In this document: positions 41,235 through 49,900 of the stretch, in pieces | Layout of the letters: every line of letters begins with the position of its first letter | Position numbering within the stretch: the first letter of the stretch is position 1 | DNA from: Subtercola sp. | GTDB lineage: Bacteria > Actinomycetota > Actinomycetes > Actinomycetales > Microbacteriaceae | Direction of reading: 5' to 3' | DNA: 64,000 nt | NCBI GenBank assembly: GCA_025463765.1 | Contig: JAODBC010000039.1 | Coordinates: 62,001-126,000, forward strand | Position numbers and translations under genes: made by a program | Notes under the pieces: model-generated | Seen by the model: the letters and a program-made list of their open reading frames with translations, nothing else | Databases searched by the model: none | Told to the model about the DNA's origin: nothing

Positions 41235-41481
41235 CTCCGCAGCCAAGGCGGTGACCACGATGCCAGCGGCGCTCAAAGCCTCCAGCCAGCGCGGCAGAGG
41301 CGGCGGCGGCGCGGCGGGCCCGAGCCTCGTGTCGACGTGACCGGCACCAGCCATCAATCGGAACTGGCTCGGTGGCGCACGAGCAGGCAGCACCGCTCAC
41401 TGCGAGGTCAACCGACGCGGCGACCGCACCCCTCAAGCGCTGCGCTGCGTGCACAGCACAGCGCTGCGCCCGACGAAATCA

Positions 41482-41515
41482 ACGGAACGCGGCGACCGCG
41501 CTCGTCGCGTTCCGT
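41482..41515. repeat. 10-bp perfect inverted repeat with GCGACCG loop
   Basis: ACGGAACGCG (41482-41491) and CGCGTTCCGT (41506-41515) enclose GCGACCGCGCTCGT. The segment GCGGCGACCGC also occurs at 41418-41428, followed there by ACCCCTC, as in the 2482-2496 hairpin loop. A nearly perfect GCGCTGCGCTG/CAGCGCTGCGC pair lies between them at 41437-41469. Confidence 0.65.
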
Positions 41516-41593
41516 GTCAGTAGCGGCCAATACTCAAGCTCGAGAATCCAGTCGCAATGCGCGCCGCAGCGGCGGCGGCGCGCCAATAAATAC

Positions 41594-41646
41594 GTACCAA
41601 GCGCTCCCCGCAGTGAGGGGTGTCGACCGCGGGAAGCGCTTGGTAC
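41594..41646. repeat. 18-bp inverted repeat with one mismatch
   Basis: GTACCAAGCGCTCCCCGC (41594-41611) pairs with GCGGGAAGCGCTTGGTAC (41629-41646) apart from one C-A position. A CGCCGCAGCGGCGGCGGCG core, like those of the 2.3-2.9 kb field, sits just ahead at 41563-41583. Confidence 0.75.
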
Positions 41647-41774
41647 CTAGGTGCGTCGGGTGGGCTCCATCGCAGTTGGAGCCCAGATTCCCGACACAGT
41701 GGTTGTTCGGAGGCCAGAAAGAATCGGATTGGAAACTTTTCTGAAATTCTTTTCAGGCCCCCGAAACCTGGTTT

Positions 41775-42446
41775 CTAGAGCCCCGTCGAGTCGTCTGGCC
41801 CCGAATCACCGCCGGGCGCATCCCCCACGACGCGTGAGCGCCGCGACAGAACCAGCACCAGAATCACACCGGCGATCGCCAGCACGACAATGCCGCCGGC
41901 GATGCCGAGAATCAGCCCGGCGTTGATGCCGGTTCCCGACGCGTCGGCGGTTCCACTCGCCGGCAGCGCCGCAACCGACGCCGACGAGCCGCCGCTTCCG
42001 CACGCCGGGCCGCTCGCGCTGCCCGCACTCGGCGCCGTACCCGCGACAGGCGCGTACGTGAAATCGATGGCATTCGAAACCGGATGCCCATCAGACGACA
42101 CGATCTGCCAGCTCACTTGGTACTTTCCGGGTGCACCCAGCGCCACGGGAGCGCTCACGGTGCGACCCAGGATGGTCGGGCATCCGGTCTCGAAATGAGT
42201 GGATGCCCCGTCTGGGCCCGTGACCTCGACCACCGATGACGATCCGTCGCCCGACAGGTCGAGCACGAGGTCGTTGAAGGTCAGCGACACGGTGCTGAGC
42301 GGGGTGGTCACCGTCGAGTTGAGGGCCGGAGTGCTGTCGACGAGAAAATCGTGCGCACTCGCACTCGTCACAGGAACCAGTGCGAGCCCCGCGGCAACGA
42401 CCGCTGCGAACGCAGCAGCGAAGAGCTTGCTGCGGCGCCTACTCAC
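41775..42446 (-). CDS. CopC-domain copper resistance protein with C-terminal membrane anchor
   Basis: An exported copper-binding protein. A signal peptide (residues ~5-32, ending ASA) exposes an N-terminal His (AHDFLVDSTPA), as required for the CopC copper site. The beta-sandwich domain follows with VSLTFNDLVL and YQVSWQIVSSDGHPVSNAIDFTY, which holds the second His ligand region. A Gly/Ser-rich linker and one membrane helix (GLILGIAGGIVVLAIAGVILVLVL) end in a short cytoplasmic tail. GTG at 42446 overlaps the ycnI-like gene by eight bases, so the pair is co-translated. After the stop, a CTGAAA/TTTCAG palindrome (41741-41756) and GAAACC-T-GGTTTC (41763-41775) may help end transcription. Confidence 0.87.
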   Translation of the reverse strand: MSRRRSKLFAAAFAAVVAAGLALVPVTSASAHDFLVDSTPALNSTVTTPLSTVSLTFNDLVLDLSGDGSSSVVEVTGPDGASTHFETGCPTILGRTVSAPVALGAPGKYQVSWQIVSSDGHPVSNAIDFTYAPVAGTAPSAGSASGPACGSGGSSASVAALPASGTADASGTGINAGLILGIAGGIVVLAIAGVILVLVLSRRSRVVGDAPGGDSGPDDSTGL

Positions 42447-43332
42447 CGGCGGGGCCCTTCGAATCGTCGGGTTGCGCCGCGACCGGAACCGTAGCACGGC
42501 CCCGCGAGCGGGTCAGCGCGAGCACGGCCACGATCAGCGCGATGGCGCCGAGTGCGAGCCCACCGATGCCGACGCCGATCGCCACGGCGTCGGCCGAGCC
42601 CGTTGTCGCGGCTGCGGTCGTCGTCGAGCCCTGCGAGGCTACCTCGCCCGACCCCGACCCCGAACCCGCCGACCCGCCATCGCTGCCCGAACCCGACCCG
42701 GAGCCCGACCCCGCGACATCCGTCGCCACCGGCCCGGCCGTCACACCCGCAGAACCCGTGCTGCCGGGAACCGAAGACGCCTCGGTGGGCGGCGCATCGT
42801 TGATGTACAGCGTCGGAGCCGGGTTCTGCGGCTCCACCCCCGATGCCGGCGTCGGGTCGACCCAGTCGGCCACCGTGCCGTCGGAATACGTCTGGTGCAC
42901 CGGGAACATCACGCTTCCCGTGTCGGGCACCGGCCCAGCCGACAGCACGAACTGCTGAAACTGCCCGGGCGCGATTCCCCCACCCGCATCGGCGGTGTAG
43001 GTGATTTGCGTGGGCGCCTCGGTGATCGTTCCATCGTCGGTCGTCACGGGCGTGGCGAGGGTCGACGTGACGACGTTGGTCGTCCATCCGGCGACCGGTT
43101 GATAACTCACACTGCCGAACGGAGTATCGGTCGGAAGGTCGATCTCGATCTTCACCGTGCTCGCGGTGGCCGATTCGGTGGGCACCTTGAACGTGAGCGT
43201 CGCATAACTGCCGGCGGCCGCCTGGTTGGGGCTCACCGGAACGTGCGCACTCGCCGCCAGCGGCGCCGCGGCAGCCAGGGCGAGTGCAAGTGTTGCTGTT
43301 GTGACCGCGCGCGCGATCGTTTTCTTCTGCAT
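42439..43332 (-). CDS. YcnI-family (DUF1775) copper-associated membrane protein
   Basis: An exported protein of 297 residues. The signal peptide (residues 1-~28) leaves AHVPVSPNQAAAGSYATLTFKVPTES, whose N-terminal His is the copper(II) ligand together with a Trp in the domain (PVAGWTTNV), as known for B. subtilis YcnI. The FQQFVLSAGPVPDTGSVMFPVHQTYSDGTVADWV segment is diagnostic of DUF1775. A Gly-Ser repeat linker (~205-235) leads to a single C-terminal helix. YcnI and CopC adjacent to each other is a standard actinobacterial copper pair. The 237-bp upstream gap contains a CTCAGGGGCGCTGACG direct duplication (43391-43422) and the 43492-43585 tandem repeat. Confidence 0.9.
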   Translation of the reverse strand: MQKKTIARAVTTATLALALAAAAPLAASAHVPVSPNQAAAGSYATLTFKVPTESATASTVKIEIDLPTDTPFGSVSYQPVAGWTTNVVTSTLATPVTTDDGTITEAPTQITYTADAGGGIAPGQFQQFVLSAGPVPDTGSVMFPVHQTYSDGTVADWVDPTPASGVEPQNPAPTLYINDAPPTEASSVPGSTGSAGVTAGPVATDVAGSGSGSGSGSDGGSAGSGSGSGEVASQGSTTTAAATTGSADAVAIGVGIGGLALGAIALIVAVLALTRSRGRATVPVAAQPDDSKGPAGE

Positions 43333-43491
43333 GGGTACATCTTTCGTCTCTTGACCGTGCGATCGACAATTCGCGCCGTGGCCTTCTCGGCTCAGGGGCG
43401 CTGACGCTCAGGGGCGCTGACGCTCCTGGCGAGCGAGCCGGCGAGCGCAGGCGTCCGCGATCTGCCGTCGACGGTCGGCAATTGAACAGTT

Positions 43492-43585
43492 CTAGGGCTG
43501 TTGGAATCTAGGCTCTGCGAATCTAGGCTCTGCGAATCTAGGGCTGTGCGAACCTAGGGCTGTGCGAACCTAAGGCTGTGCGAAC
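43492..43585. repeat. Six tandem 15/16-bp units ending inside a gene
   Basis: Units CTAGGGCTGTTGGAAT, CTAGGCTCTGCGAAT (twice), CTAGGGCTGTGCGAAC (twice) and CTAAGGCTGTGCGAAC follow without gaps. The last unit supplies the TAG stop (CTA at 43570-43572) and the last codons of the leftward gene at 43570-44316. Confidence 0.8.
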
Positions 43586-44316
43586 TGCCAGACGGGCGGG
43601 CCACGATGCCGCAGCCTGCCGATGAGCACCTCGAGGGCGCGCGGATGATCGGGGGCTCTGCGCCGGGCAAACGCAACATCGACGCGCCGAACCCCTACCG
43701 GTTCGACGAACGGAAGCTGTACGAGGCGCCGAACGTGCACACGCGCGCTCTCGAGGGCTGCCGCAGCCGCCGCTGCCCCGCGATGAAGCGCGGCCACCGT
43801 GACCGCAGCCGCTGCCACGTGGGCGACCCACATCCAGCCGCAGAACAATGTCGCGACGAGCGCCCACGGATCCACCGCGGTCGACGCCGTCGCGCCTGCG
43901 ACGGCGTGTGCCAGGGCAGTGTCGGCGGGCAGCGAGAGGAGCGAGGTGCCGTGCGACATGCCCGCCGCACCCATGCCCGACATGCCACTCATTGCCGACA
44001 TGCGCTGCAGAGCATCCGCTGCCCCGGAGCCAGCACCCGCGCCCGCGCCCGCGGCGGTCGACGCCCCGCCGCCCCCGACGGAGAACAGCAGGTGAAACGC
44101 GAGCTGGCTGAATCCCACTGCGAGGCTGAGCCGCACGAGCGACAGTGTTCTGCCGGCCAAAGCGACACAGACGACAGCCGAAAAGGCGAGCGCAAGCACC
44201 ACCCCGATGCCACCCGGCGCATCCCCGCCGCCGAGAGCGTGCGAAAGCGCGGCAACGAACACGGCCACCCCGGCCGCGGTGAGCCCGCGCAGCGTGCGTG
44301 CCGCCCTGCTGCTCAT
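43570..44316 (-). CDS. Membrane protein with Met/His-rich segment, copper cluster
   Basis: A 248-residue protein with about five membrane helices: four before residue ~100 and around 150-180, and a last one near 185-205 (VATLFCGWMWVAHVAAAAVTVAAL). Between them an extracytoplasmic loop carries MSAMSGMSGMGAAGMSHG, a Met-rich stretch ending in His that looks like a copper(I) binding patch. I do not recognise a named family, but proteins of this shape often precede YcnI/CopC in actinobacteria. The C-terminal ~45 residues are Arg-rich. The ATG at 44316 begins SSRAARTLRG. The stop codon lies within a 16-bp tandem repeat, so the end of the protein was probably set by repeat expansion. Confidence 0.6.
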   Translation of the reverse strand: MSSRAARTLRGLTAAGVAVFVAALSHALGGGDAPGGIGVVLALAFSAVVCVALAGRTLSLVRLSLAVGFSQLAFHLLFSVGGGGASTAAGAGAGAGSGAADALQRMSAMSGMSGMGAAGMSHGTSLLSLPADTALAHAVAGATASTAVDPWALVATLFCGWMWVAHVAAAAVTVAALHRGAAAAAAALESARVHVRRLVQLPFVEPVGVRRVDVAFARRRAPDHPRALEVLIGRLRHRGPPVWQFAQP

Positions 44317-44334
44317 GCCGCTCCTGCCGCTTCT

Positions 44335-44470
44335 GCTGTTGCCGTCTGGGGCCTCTGCCATTGCCGTCTGGCGCTTCTGCCGTCGACGTCTGGCCCTGTC
44401 TGCGCCGCCTTCTGCCGCCGCCTGCCGCCGTCTGGCGCCGTCTGGCGCTGATGCCGCTTTTCGCAACCGC
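44335..44470. repeat. Degenerate TCTGGC/CTGCCG repeat upstream of the esterase gene
   Basis: The interval 44317-44606 between two divergent genes contains about eight imperfect copies of GCCGTCTGGCGCTTCTGCC-like sequence. I see no gene here. A promoter for each flanking gene should lie within it. Confidence 0.5.
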
Positions 44471-44606
44471 CAGCTCAACCCCTCCAGTCTACGTTCGGCA
44501 CCCCAAGCGACTGAACCGTCGACTCCACCCGAGCTGCCGGCCCCAAAGAGGCCTCGCCCGCCCACCTCCAGCATTCCGTCGCCGGCTTGAGGTACTCTCG
44601 CCAGTT

Positions 44607-45896
44607 GTGTACGACTCCCTGCTCGCGCTCAACATTGTGCGCGGCCCGCTGATCATCACCTTCGGCGTGCTCAGCCTCGCGGCTGCCATCTACCTCATCG
44701 CCCGCCGCCCCACCCGGCGTTGGATCATCACCGCCGCCTCCGGCCTCCTCGGCGGCGCGGCGGCCGGGGCGCTCACCCTCTACATCACCGTCACGGTGCT
44801 CGACCTGTTCGGCACCCGGCTTTCTCCGCTCGTCGATGCCACGGTCATCCTTACTTTCGCCGCGGTCGGGCTCGCCGTCGTCAACCTCTGGCGCTCGCGC
44901 TGGTGGCGCAAAGTGGTGGCGGTCGCGGCCATGGCCACCCTCCTCATCGCCGGAACCCTCGGCGTCAACGCCATCTTCGGCCTCAATAAGACGGTCGCCG
45001 CCTTCTTCGGCGTGACGAACGAAAAGCCGCTCGCGCTGCCGCTCGCAACTGACGCCGCCGGCCAGCTCGTGGGCCAGCAGGGCACCCCGGTACCCGTCGA
45101 CCCCGCTACGGGCCTGCCTCTCGCCGGCGAAGTCGGCACCGTGAGCATTCCGCACGACGTCTCCGGATTCATCGCCCGCACCGCCCTCGCCTACGTGCCG
45201 CCGGCGGGGCTGGTCGCGAATGCGCCTGCACTGCCGGTGATCATCCAATTGAACGGTCAGCCCGGCAGCCCCGGGCTCGACGACCCCAAGACCCTGCTCG
45301 ATGCCCGCGCCGCCACGAACCACGGGCTCGCTCCTATCGTCGTCAACCCCGACCAGCTCGGCGACGACAGCCGCGACCCGCTCTGCCTCGACACGCACCG
45401 CGGCAACGTCGAGACGTACATCATGAAAGACGTGGTTCCGTGGGTGAAGACGCACTTCCATGTGCTGCAAGACCCCCGCTACTGGACCATCATGGGCTTC
45501 TCCAACGGCGGCATGTGCGCCGCCTACTTCGGAGCCAAATACCCCGGCACCTTCGGCAACTTCGTCGACATCTCGGGCGACGAGTACCAGGGCGTCGACT
45601 CCGCGCCCACGCTCGACTCGATCTTCGGCGGCGACAGAGCCGCCTACCAGGCCGTCTGGCCCGTCACCGTGATGGCCGCCAACGCCCCGTACGCCGACTC
45701 CTCGGCGGTATTCGCCGTCGGGGCGATGGATGACCAGGCCATCCCCGGAGTGAAGAAGAACTTCGACGCGGCCGTCGCCGCGGGCATCCACTCGACCTAC
45801 ACCGAAATCGCCGGCAGCGGCCACGACGGAACCGCCCTCGACGGCGGCCTCAGCGCCGGCTACACCCTCGCCTTCGTGCGCGCCGGGTGGGGCTAA
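44607..45896 (+). CDS. Membrane-anchored esterase (alpha/beta hydrolase, antigen 85/esterase D-like)
   Basis: A protein of 429 residues with four membrane helices at the N-terminus (residues ~8-120: IVRGPLIITFGVLSLAAAIYL, ITAASGLLGGAAAGALTLYITV and two more) and an extracytoplasmic hydrolase domain. The domain has VIIQLNGQPGSPG, ETYIMKDVVPWVKTHF, the nucleophile elbow IMGFSNGGMCAAYFGAKYP (Ser in GFSNGG, ~304) and FGNFVDISGDEY. The Asp is near VFAVGAMDDQ and the His is in GSGHDG. This layout matches actinobacterial esterase/mycolyltransferase-like proteins. GTG at 44607 is the first start that keeps the first helix near the N-terminus; its ribosome site is weak. Confidence 0.82.
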   Translation: MYDSLLALNIVRGPLIITFGVLSLAAAIYLIARRPTRRWIITAASGLLGGAAAGALTLYITVTVLDLFGTRLSPLVDATVILTFAAVGLAVVNLWRSRWWRKVVAVAAMATLLIAGTLGVNAIFGLNKTVAAFFGVTNEKPLALPLATDAAGQLVGQQGTPVPVDPATGLPLAGEVGTVSIPHDVSGFIARTALAYVPPAGLVANAPALPVIIQLNGQPGSPGLDDPKTLLDARAATNHGLAPIVVNPDQLGDDSRDPLCLDTHRGNVETYIMKDVVPWVKTHFHVLQDPRYWTIMGFSNGGMCAAYFGAKYPGTFGNFVDISGDEYQGVDSAPTLDSIFGGDRAAYQAVWPVTVMAANAPYADSSAVFAVGAMDDQAIPGVKKNFDAAVAAGIHSTYTEIAGSGHDGTALDGGLSAGYTLAFVRAGWG

Positions 45897-46110
45897 CGCG
45901 CCTACCCGCACCCGCGCCCGCCCGCCCTCCCTCCGCGCCTCCCGCACCCGCGCCCTCCCTCCGCACCCTCCCTCCCTTCCGTGCCGCCGCGCGCCCTCCT
46001 CCGCGCCCCCGCGCGCGCTGTCTCCGCACCCCCCGCGCACCCGCCCTCCCTCCGCGCCCCCGCGCGCCCTCCCTCCGTACCCCTCCTCCGTGCCCCTCCT
46101 CCCCCGTCGC
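45897..46110. repeat. Low-complexity C/T-rich tract
   Basis: About 200 bases, almost purely pyrimidine plus G in CG steps, made of repeated CCCTCCCTCCGCGCC and CCCGCGCGCCCTCC blocks. No gene or terminator is recognisable, although short chance reading frames cross it. Confidence 0.65.
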
Positions 46111-46305
46111 TCGCGGAATCCACTTTGCAAAAAAGCCCCCAAGAACCGCCGGATAGAGCCATTTTCGCTAAGTCGATCCGCGCGGCAGCCCGGGCTCTCA
46201 GTGGAGGGGATACTCGGAGAGCCAGGAAGGAGTCGCGTGCGGGGAGGGCGCGAACATGCGGCGCAGGAAGGTGTCGCCTAGGGCTCGCCCGGATCGGCCG
46301 GGAGC

Positions 46306-46640
46306 CTAGCCGCTGCCGTTGCGCTTGCCTTGCGCCACTATGCGCGACACTCGCGGCCGCCGCGCCGCCTCGTAGGTGGCGAGAGCCGCTTCGGGCGTCG
46401 GGGAGTTTCGCAGCGCCAGCGCCAGCACCGCCGCATCGTCGATCGCCATCGACGCCCCATGACCCGACGACGGCGATGCCGCATGCATGCGCCGCATCTC
46501 CGATGATCAGCATGCCGTCGCGGCTCCACACCTTCACTTTGGGCAGATCGTGCCTCGGCCGCGCAACAAACAGTTCACCGCTGTTCCGGATGATCGTGGT
46601 CGCCGCCCGCTTCGAGCCACCGAGCACCTGACGACGGGAG
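46306..46640 (-). pseudogene. Remnant of a FAD-dependent aromatic monooxygenase (PHBH-like), frameshifted
   Basis: On the minus strand one frame gives LPKVKVWSRDGMLIIGDAAHA and, after a frameshift, another gives SPSSGHGASMAIDDAAVLALAL, then ATYEAARRPRVSRIVAQGKR. Together they are the second FAD-binding block (GDAAH...GxGxxMAxxDA) and the tail of a PF01494-type monooxygenase. The shift coincides with a duplicated ATGC (GCATGCATGC at 46481-46490), and deleting four bases joins the frames. Only ~110 of the normal ~400 residues remain. The left (N-terminal) part is lost near 46640-46700, where a CGCACTGGCGACCGG direct duplication lies. Confidence 0.8.
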
Positions 46641-46802
46641 ATTCGCCCGCGGTCACACGCACTGGCGACCGGTCGCACGCACTCGCGACCGGCGAACGAC
46701 ACCGGTGGTCCGCCCGAAAATCGTCGAGCCTCAGGCGAACCCAGTCGTCTTAGCGATCAGATCCGCTCTGCTCCGACAGCTTCCAGGCGCCCAACGTCGC
46801 CG

Positions 46803-46924
46803 CCCAACATCGGCGCCCACAACCCAGCGCCACCCGACGCCAGCGCCTCCAGCGCAGACCACACCCAACGTCGGCGCCCACAACCCAGCGCCACCCGACG
46901 CCAGCGCCTCCAGCGCAGACCACG
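46803..46924. repeat. 61-bp direct tandem repeat, two copies
   Basis: CCCAACATCGGCGCCC... (46803-46863) and CCCAACGTCGGCGCCC... (46864-46924) differ at only about two positions. A third partial copy (GCCCAACGTCGCCGCCCAACAT) precedes them. The array ends two bases before the stop codon of the giant repeat protein. 46641-46802 contains no gene. Confidence 0.85.
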
Positions 46925-46926
46925 CC

Positions 46927-49900
46927 CTACGGCACGACCTTCGCCGTTGCGGCACTCGTCACACTCTTCGAGTCGAAGCCCGTCTGCGAACCCGTCACCG
47001 TAACCGTGAGCGCGAGCCCCTTATCGGCAGCGACCGGCTTGTATGTCGCCGCCGTCGCATTCACGATCGCGACCCCACCCCGCTTCCACTGATACCTCAG
47101 CGTGACCGTCGCCGGCGCCCACGTTCCGGGCTTCGCTGTGAGAGTCTGACCCACCTTCGCGGTTCCCGAGATGGTCGGCGTCGGCGCGGTCAGCGTTCCA
47201 CCCGTCACCACCGCCGTACCCGGGCTGGTCTTCGCGACCGTCGTGTACCCCGTCTTACTACCGGTCACAGTAACCGTGATCGTCTTACCGGCGTCGGCGT
47301 TCACCAGCGTGTACGTCGACGCGGTAGCCCCCGCGATCGCCACGCCCGCCCGATTCCACTGATACCCGAACGTCACCACCGTCGGGGCCCAGGTACCCGT
47401 CGCCGCCGTCAGCTGCTGACCCACCTTCGCCGTGCCCGAAATTGTCGGAGTACCGACCGTCAGAGTGCCCGTCGGCACCACCGCCGTCGCAACACTCGTC
47501 GTCGCCACCGTCGCATACCCGGGCTTCGACCCCGTCACCGTAACGGTCAGAGCCTTGCCCGCTTCGGCCGCGGTCACGGTATACGTAGATGCCGTAGCCC
47601 CCGTTATCGCGACCCCGCCCGCCGACCACTGGTACACCAGCGTCACTACCGCGGGTGCCCACGTGCCAGCCGCGGCCGTGAGCTTCTGCCCGATCGCCGC
47701 CGTGCCGCTCACCGTCGGCACTGGAGTCGCCGTGAGAACATTGGCGGCAACGGATGCCGTCGCCCCACTATCTCGCGACACCGTGTAGTAGCCCGCCTTC
47801 GTGCCCGTTACGGTCACGGTGATCGCGCTCCCGACATCACCGGCCACGACCTTATACGTCGCCCCGGTGCCGATGGGCAAGTTCGCCCGCTTCCACTGAT
47901 AGGTGAACGCGATACCTGTGGGCGACCATCCATTGGTCACGGCAGTCAGGGTCTGCCCGAGAGCCGCCGTGCCCGAAATGGTAGGGGGAGCTGCGGTCAG
48001 GCTGAGCTGCGTCGGTTTCGGCACGAGCACCGCGTTTTTCGCCGCAACCGCCTGGGCCGCGGTGACGGTGATCGGGTCGGCCGCCGTGAGCGTCGCCTTG
48101 GCACTCGAGAACTGGTCGGTGTACTTGAACCCACCCGTGCCGTCGTAACTGTTGCCCGTCGAGTAATCGGTGAACCCCACCTTGTAGGTGCCAGGTGCGA
48201 GCCCGGGCATCGAGTAATTACCCGACCCGTCTGTGCGTGTGGCGCCCACCTGGGTGTAGGTCGAGCCCGTCTGTTGCCAGATCGGCACGGTGATGCCGTC
48301 GAGCTTCTCACCTTGAACGTTGCTCACTGTTCCCGAAATGGATGCTCCGCTCGAGAGCGTCGCATTCTTGCCGGTAACGGCTTGACCCGCTGTGAGCGTA
48401 ATCGCAGTCGCTGTCGCCAGGCTGGTCTTGCCGGGCCACCACTGTGGCGCAAGAGAACTCAAGCCCTGGTATCTCGTCGACGAATAATACGACAGCTTGT
48501 AGGAACCTGCCGCCAGACCCGTTACGAGATAGTTTCCGTGCTGGTCGGTATAGTCATAACCCGCGATCGATCCGTCGCGGTTGTTCGCCACCACGAACTC
48601 GTACTGCATCGGTCTTGCAGGGCTAGAGGAGTCGACGACCGTTCCAGCGAGAGATGCCCCGCGGTGCCGAGCAATGTTCATGCCCGTCACAGATTGATTG
48701 GCAGCAACAGTGATGGTGTCGGCCGCGGCCAGCGTCGGTTTGCCACCGAACCACTCAACGGCATACCTCGTGTCTTGGCCGAACGATAGCTTGTAGGTAC
48801 CTGCCGGCAGCGACGAGAGCACGTAGCCGCCATCGGATTCCGTCGTGGTGGATGCGACTATCACCCCAGCCGTCGTATAGGCCTGCACCTGGTTACCGCC
48901 GCCGATGCCCGTTCCGAACGTGGCATCGGTTTCGACCCCTGAAATCGAACTTTTCAGTAGCGGCGAAAGCACGGCGTTGAACCCGGTCAGGTTCTGCGAT
49001 GCCCCCACAGTGACGGGGGTCGCGGTCGCTTGGCTGGTTTTTCCGTTCCACCAGCTGACAACGTAACCGTCAGCGACGTACTCCAGCGTGTAGGTATCTG
49101 CGGGCAATCCGGTGATCGTGAAATTGCCGGATGCGTCGCTGTCGGCGCGTTCGAAGGAGTAGCCATTGGAGCCGAACGCATATACCCACGCGTCTGCGAG
49201 ATTGGCGGAGGGACTGCCTGCCTTAATGTTTCCCTTCAGCGTTGAGCCTTTGATCAGGGTGACATTCTTGCCTGTGATCGCCTGACCAGCGGCGACCACG
49301 ATCGCGGTCGAAGCCTGCAGGGTGGGTTTGTTGCCGTACCACTGCCCAGCGTCTGAACCCTCGCTCGTCGACACCTGCAGTCGATACGACCCGTCAAGCA
49401 ACCCAGACACGGTGAATGCACCCGTCGCCGAGTCCACCTGGGCCGAAGCAACGTATCCGCCCGCGGTCGTGTAGACAGATGCAGTCGCGTATCCATACGG
49501 ATAACTCGCATTTCCGACGGTTCCATCGGAATTGGTGACGATGCCCGAGATCGACCCTGCAGGAAGAAGATTTGCGTTGGCGCCCGTCACCGTTTTTCCG
49601 GACGAAACGGCGATCTTGTCGGCGGTACCGAGGCTCGCACGGTTGGTGCTGTACTTCGTTACGAATCCTCCTGCACTGAACTCGAGTTTCACAAAGCCCG
49701 GAGTCAGGCCGACGAGGGAGTACGACCCCGTGGCATCCGTCTGCGTCGACGCTTCGTAGATGCCGTTCGGGTCGTACGCCTCGACCAGTGACCACGTCGC
49801 CGTAGGAGCCGCGCCCGCTACGGTGACCACACCGCTCACCGTTGCGCCAGCTCGCAGTGAGACATTCTTTCCGGTCGCGGTTACGTTGCCGGTAACGCTC

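Noticed and set aside
41104-41454. 117-residue N-terminal extension of the radical SAM protein
   Set aside because: It crosses the LexA-like box and the 19-bp inverted repeat and is low in complexity. ATG 41103 gives the family N-terminus.
44475-46142. 555-codon leftward frame
   Set aside because: It is antisense to the esterase, whose active-site motifs are clear; composition is low-complexity Gly/Arg/Glu.
46705-48789. 694-codon rightward frame
   Set aside because: It is antisense to the giant repeat protein; the Arg/His-rich translation mirrors its repeats.
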